Positions 62,233 through 64,000 of a stretch of DNA of 64,000 nucleotides are shown in pieces. How positions within the stretch are numbered: position 1 is the first letter of the stretch; the number at the start of each line of letters is the position of its first letter. This stretch comes from UBA5704 sp036380715 (GTDB taxonomy: Bacteria > Acidobacteriota > Thermoanaerobaculia > Multivoradales > UBA5704): contig DASVEF010000370.1 of assembly GCA_036380715.1 (NCBI GenBank), positions 1-64,000 of the forward strand, in the 5' to 3' direction. A program made the position numbers and the translations under genes. The notes beneath the pieces were generated by a model. It made no database searches, was not told the DNA's origin, and worked only from the letters and a program-made list of their open reading frames with translations.

Positions 62233-63510
62233 TCAGGTTGAAGGTTGGATGGCCGCCAGGGCGGCGCGGTAAACGTCGCGCCAAGGGACTCCGCCGGCCA
62301 GCGCGAGACGCCGGCAGTCCTCGAACTCCGGCGCGGCGGCGAGCAGCTTCCCCTGGAAGCGGGCCTGCTTGATCCGCACGGTGCCGAACGCGGTCTCGAC
62401 CTCGGCCGTCTCGCGCTCCGCCTCGAAGCGGTTCGTCAGGTAATAACGGCAACCGAGCGAGCCGGATTCCATCAGCAGCATCCCCGCGAGCGCCTCGATC
62501 TGAGGGCGGCGGCAGAGGAGCGTGATCAGCGTCCCCGGGCGATTCTTCTTCATCTGCACAGGAGTGAAGTAGACGTCCAGCGCTCCGGCTTCGAGCAGGC
62601 GCTCCATCAGGAAGCCGAACCCCTCGCCCGGCAGATCGTCCACCTGGCACTCGATGACGGCCACCTCCGGCCGGGCCTCGGCCCCTCGCCCGCGCAGGAG
62701 CCGGACGGCGTTGGGCTGGTGCGCGAGGTCCTTGCGGCCGAGCCCATAGCCCACCCCTTCCAGGACCATGGCCGGGAGCTCCACGAATTCGTCGACCAGC
62801 TCGGCGAGCAGCACCGCTCCGGTCGGCGTGGTCAGCTCCCCTCCCGGACCGCCGTAGACCGGCACCCCGCGCAGCAGCTCCGCCGTGGCGGGCGCCGGAA
62901 CCGACAGCTCGCCGTGCGCGGTCTTCACCCGGCCGCTGCCCACGTTCACCGGCCCGCAGGTCAGGCGCTCGGGAGCCAGGTGCTCGATCGCCGCGGCGGC
63001 CCCCACCAGGTCGACGATGGAGTCCACCGCCCCCACCTCATGGAAGTGGACCCGCTCGATCGGCATGCCGTGCGCCTTGGCCTCCGCCTCCCCCAACCGC
63101 TGGAAGAGCCGGAGCGCCCGCTCCTTGACCGGCGCGGAGAGTCCGCTCTCCTGGATGAGCTGGCGGATCGCCGGCAGGTCCCGGCTGTGTCCGTGGTGAT
63201 GTCCGTGCCCGTGGCCGTGTTCCTGTCCGTGATCGTGGTGGTGGTGGTGATGATGCTCGTGCTCGTGATGGTGGTGCTGCACCTCCTCCGGGTCCGGCCC
63301 TTCGAGCGGACGGCCGTCGACCAGGACACGGAAACGGACGCCGGTGAAGCCGCCGCGGGAGGCCTTGCGGCTCTCGACCGAGACGCCCGGGAGGCGGAGC
63401 CGCTCGACCGTGTCGGCGAGCACTTCCAGGGGCATTCCGAGGTCCAGACAGGCGCCCAGGAACATGTCGCCCGCGATGCCGCTGGAGCAGTCGAGGTGGT
63501 ATCTCGCCAT
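62233..63510 (-). CDS. larC: nickel-pincer cofactor biosynthesis protein LarC with His-rich loop
   Basis: A 425-residue nickel-insertion protein (cyclometallase) that loads nickel into the pincer nucleotide used by lactate racemase-type enzymes. The start MARYHLDCSSGIAGDMFLGA and the VHFHEVGAVDSIVDLVGAA block are typical, and GELTTPTGAVLLAEL follows. Residues 79-108 are a histidine-rich loop (HHHHEHEHHHHHHHDHG), a presumed nickel store. LarC is a single full-length frame here, not split into larC1/larC2. larA, larB and larE are not in the window. Confidence 0.95.
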   Translation of the reverse strand: MARYHLDCSSGIAGDMFLGACLDLGMPLEVLADTVERLRLPGVSVESRKASRGGFTGVRFRVLVDGRPLEGPDPEEVQHHHHEHEHHHHHHHDHGQEHGHGHGHHHGHSRDLPAIRQLIQESGLSAPVKERALRLFQRLGEAEAKAHGMPIERVHFHEVGAVDSIVDLVGAAAAIEHLAPERLTCGPVNVGSGRVKTAHGELSVPAPATAELLRGVPVYGGPGGELTTPTGAVLLAELVDEFVELPAMVLEGVGYGLGRKDLAHQPNAVRLLRGRGAEARPEVAVIECQVDDLPGEGFGFLMERLLEAGALDVYFTPVQMKKNRPGTLITLLCRRPQIEALAGMLLMESGSLGCRYYLTNRFEAERETAEVETAFGTVRIKQARFQGKLLAAAPEFEDCRRLALAGGVPWRDVYRAALAAIQPST

Positions 63511-63521
63511 GGGCCGGAAGG

Positions 63522-64000
63522 CTACCATGCCAGCCGATCCCGCAGAGACGTCCAGCGCCCCCGGCTGCCCAGGACCAGGTGGTCGTGGAGCTTGACGCCG
63601 AGCACGGCCGCCGCGTCCGCCAGATGGCGCGTGAATTGGAGGTCGTCCGCGCTCGGACTGGGATCGCCGCTGGGATGGGTGTGGAAGAGAACGACCCCGG
63701 CGGCGTTGCGCAGCAGGCACTCCTTGAGAATCTCCCGGGGATCGACGGCCGCCCGGTCGAGCGTGCCGCGGAAGATCTCCCGCTCGCCCAGCAGGCGGCT
63801 CCGGATGTCGAGGAACAGGGCCCCCATGACCTCCTGGTCGCCGGTCGGATACCGCAGGCTCAGATAGCGGGCGATCTCGGCGGGCCGGCTCAGAAGATCC
63901 CGGTCCTCGTCCGCGACCTTCTCCTTGGCGAGACGGCGCGCGATCTCCAGGGCAGCCAGGAGCGACGCGGCCTTGGCCGGGCCGAGCCCCCGCCGCCGCA
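63522..64000 (-). CDS. radC: RadC/JAB-domain DNA repair-like protein (5' end outside window)
   Basis: A partial protein of about 158 residues running off the right edge. The visible part starts in a helix-hairpin-helix (GLGPAKAASLLAALEIARRL), then the JAB/MPN domain with VVLFHTHPSGDPSPSADD, whose H-x-H-x(10)-D metal site is intact, and ends LHDHLVLGSRGRWTSLRDR. RadC was once linked to repair; its function is not settled. It ends 11 bp before larC. Confidence 0.93.
   Translation of the reverse strand, partial: RRRGLGPAKAASLLAALEIARRLAKEKVADEDRDLLSRPAEIARYLSLRYPTGDQEVMGALFLDIRSRLLGEREIFRGTLDRAAVDPREILKECLLRNAAGVVLFHTHPSGDPSPSADDLQFTRHLADAAAVLGVKLHDHLVLGSRGRWTSLRDRLAW

Overview
This 64 kb window is G+C-rich (roughly two thirds by eye) and densely coded, with many 4-bp ATGA/GTGA gene overlaps. 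It reads as a chromosomal segment of a free-living Gram-negative bacterium, most likely an Acidobacteriota (Thermoanaerobaculia/Holophagae-like). The lineage guess rests on an FtsX/MacB-type permease of the acidobacterial duplicated type, a secreted trypsin carrying a C-terminal domain I associate with that lineage, and abundant GC-rich dispersed repeats. No rRNA, tRNA, CRISPR array, phage or insertion sequence was seen.

Layout. (1) 0.06-10.5 kb is core metabolism: two ArsA-like ATPases; a divergent hemB-hemL-thiO heme/flavin-oxidase operon; a 7Fe ferredoxin with its own promoter and terminator; and a leftward sulfate-assimilation/siroheme operon (sulfite reductase, APS reductase, a small unknown protein, precorrin-2 dehydrogenase, uroporphyrinogen-III methyltransferase). 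The last two genes make the siroheme that the first gene uses. (2) 10.5-35.4 kb is an accessory region: a SIR2-TIR protein followed by a large STAND ATPase-WD40 protein (candidate immune/conflict pair), two Uma2-family genes, an MFS exporter, a 21-bp-phased TATATA array leading into vapBC, a secreted trypsin, mazEF, a MacB-like permease, a 1310-residue repeat protein, an exported PLP enzyme paired with a lipoprotein RidA, an AT-richer orphan AAA ATPase, and a second unrelated 21-bp array. (3) 35.3-41.4 kb holds pyrE, an NtrC-type regulator, a DegP-type protease and an NfeD/flotillin pair. (4) 41.5-52.9 kb is the rimP-nusA-infB-ylxP-rbfA-nrnA-truB-rpsO-pnp translation and RNA-decay cluster, with a strong promoter and a terminator-like hairpin in its leader, then a Nif3-family gene. 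(5) 52.9-58.6 kb is signalling: a REC-PAS-GGDEF-EAL protein, a REC-PAS histidine kinase whose receiver Asp is Glu, and a NarX/NarL-type pair. (6) 58.6-64 kb is a leftward run of radC (cut by the window edge), larC, hslO, metG and tatD.

The most unusual items are the two 21-bp-period arrays (18747-19092 and 35001-35294), the SIR2-TIR plus STAND-WD40 pair, the exported PLP-enzyme/RidA pair, the palindromic element that has become the C-terminus of the siroheme dehydrogenase, the RGG-rich tail on PNPase, and a recurring TANNNT box exactly 6 nt upstream of start codons in accessory genes, which suggests leaderless transcripts.
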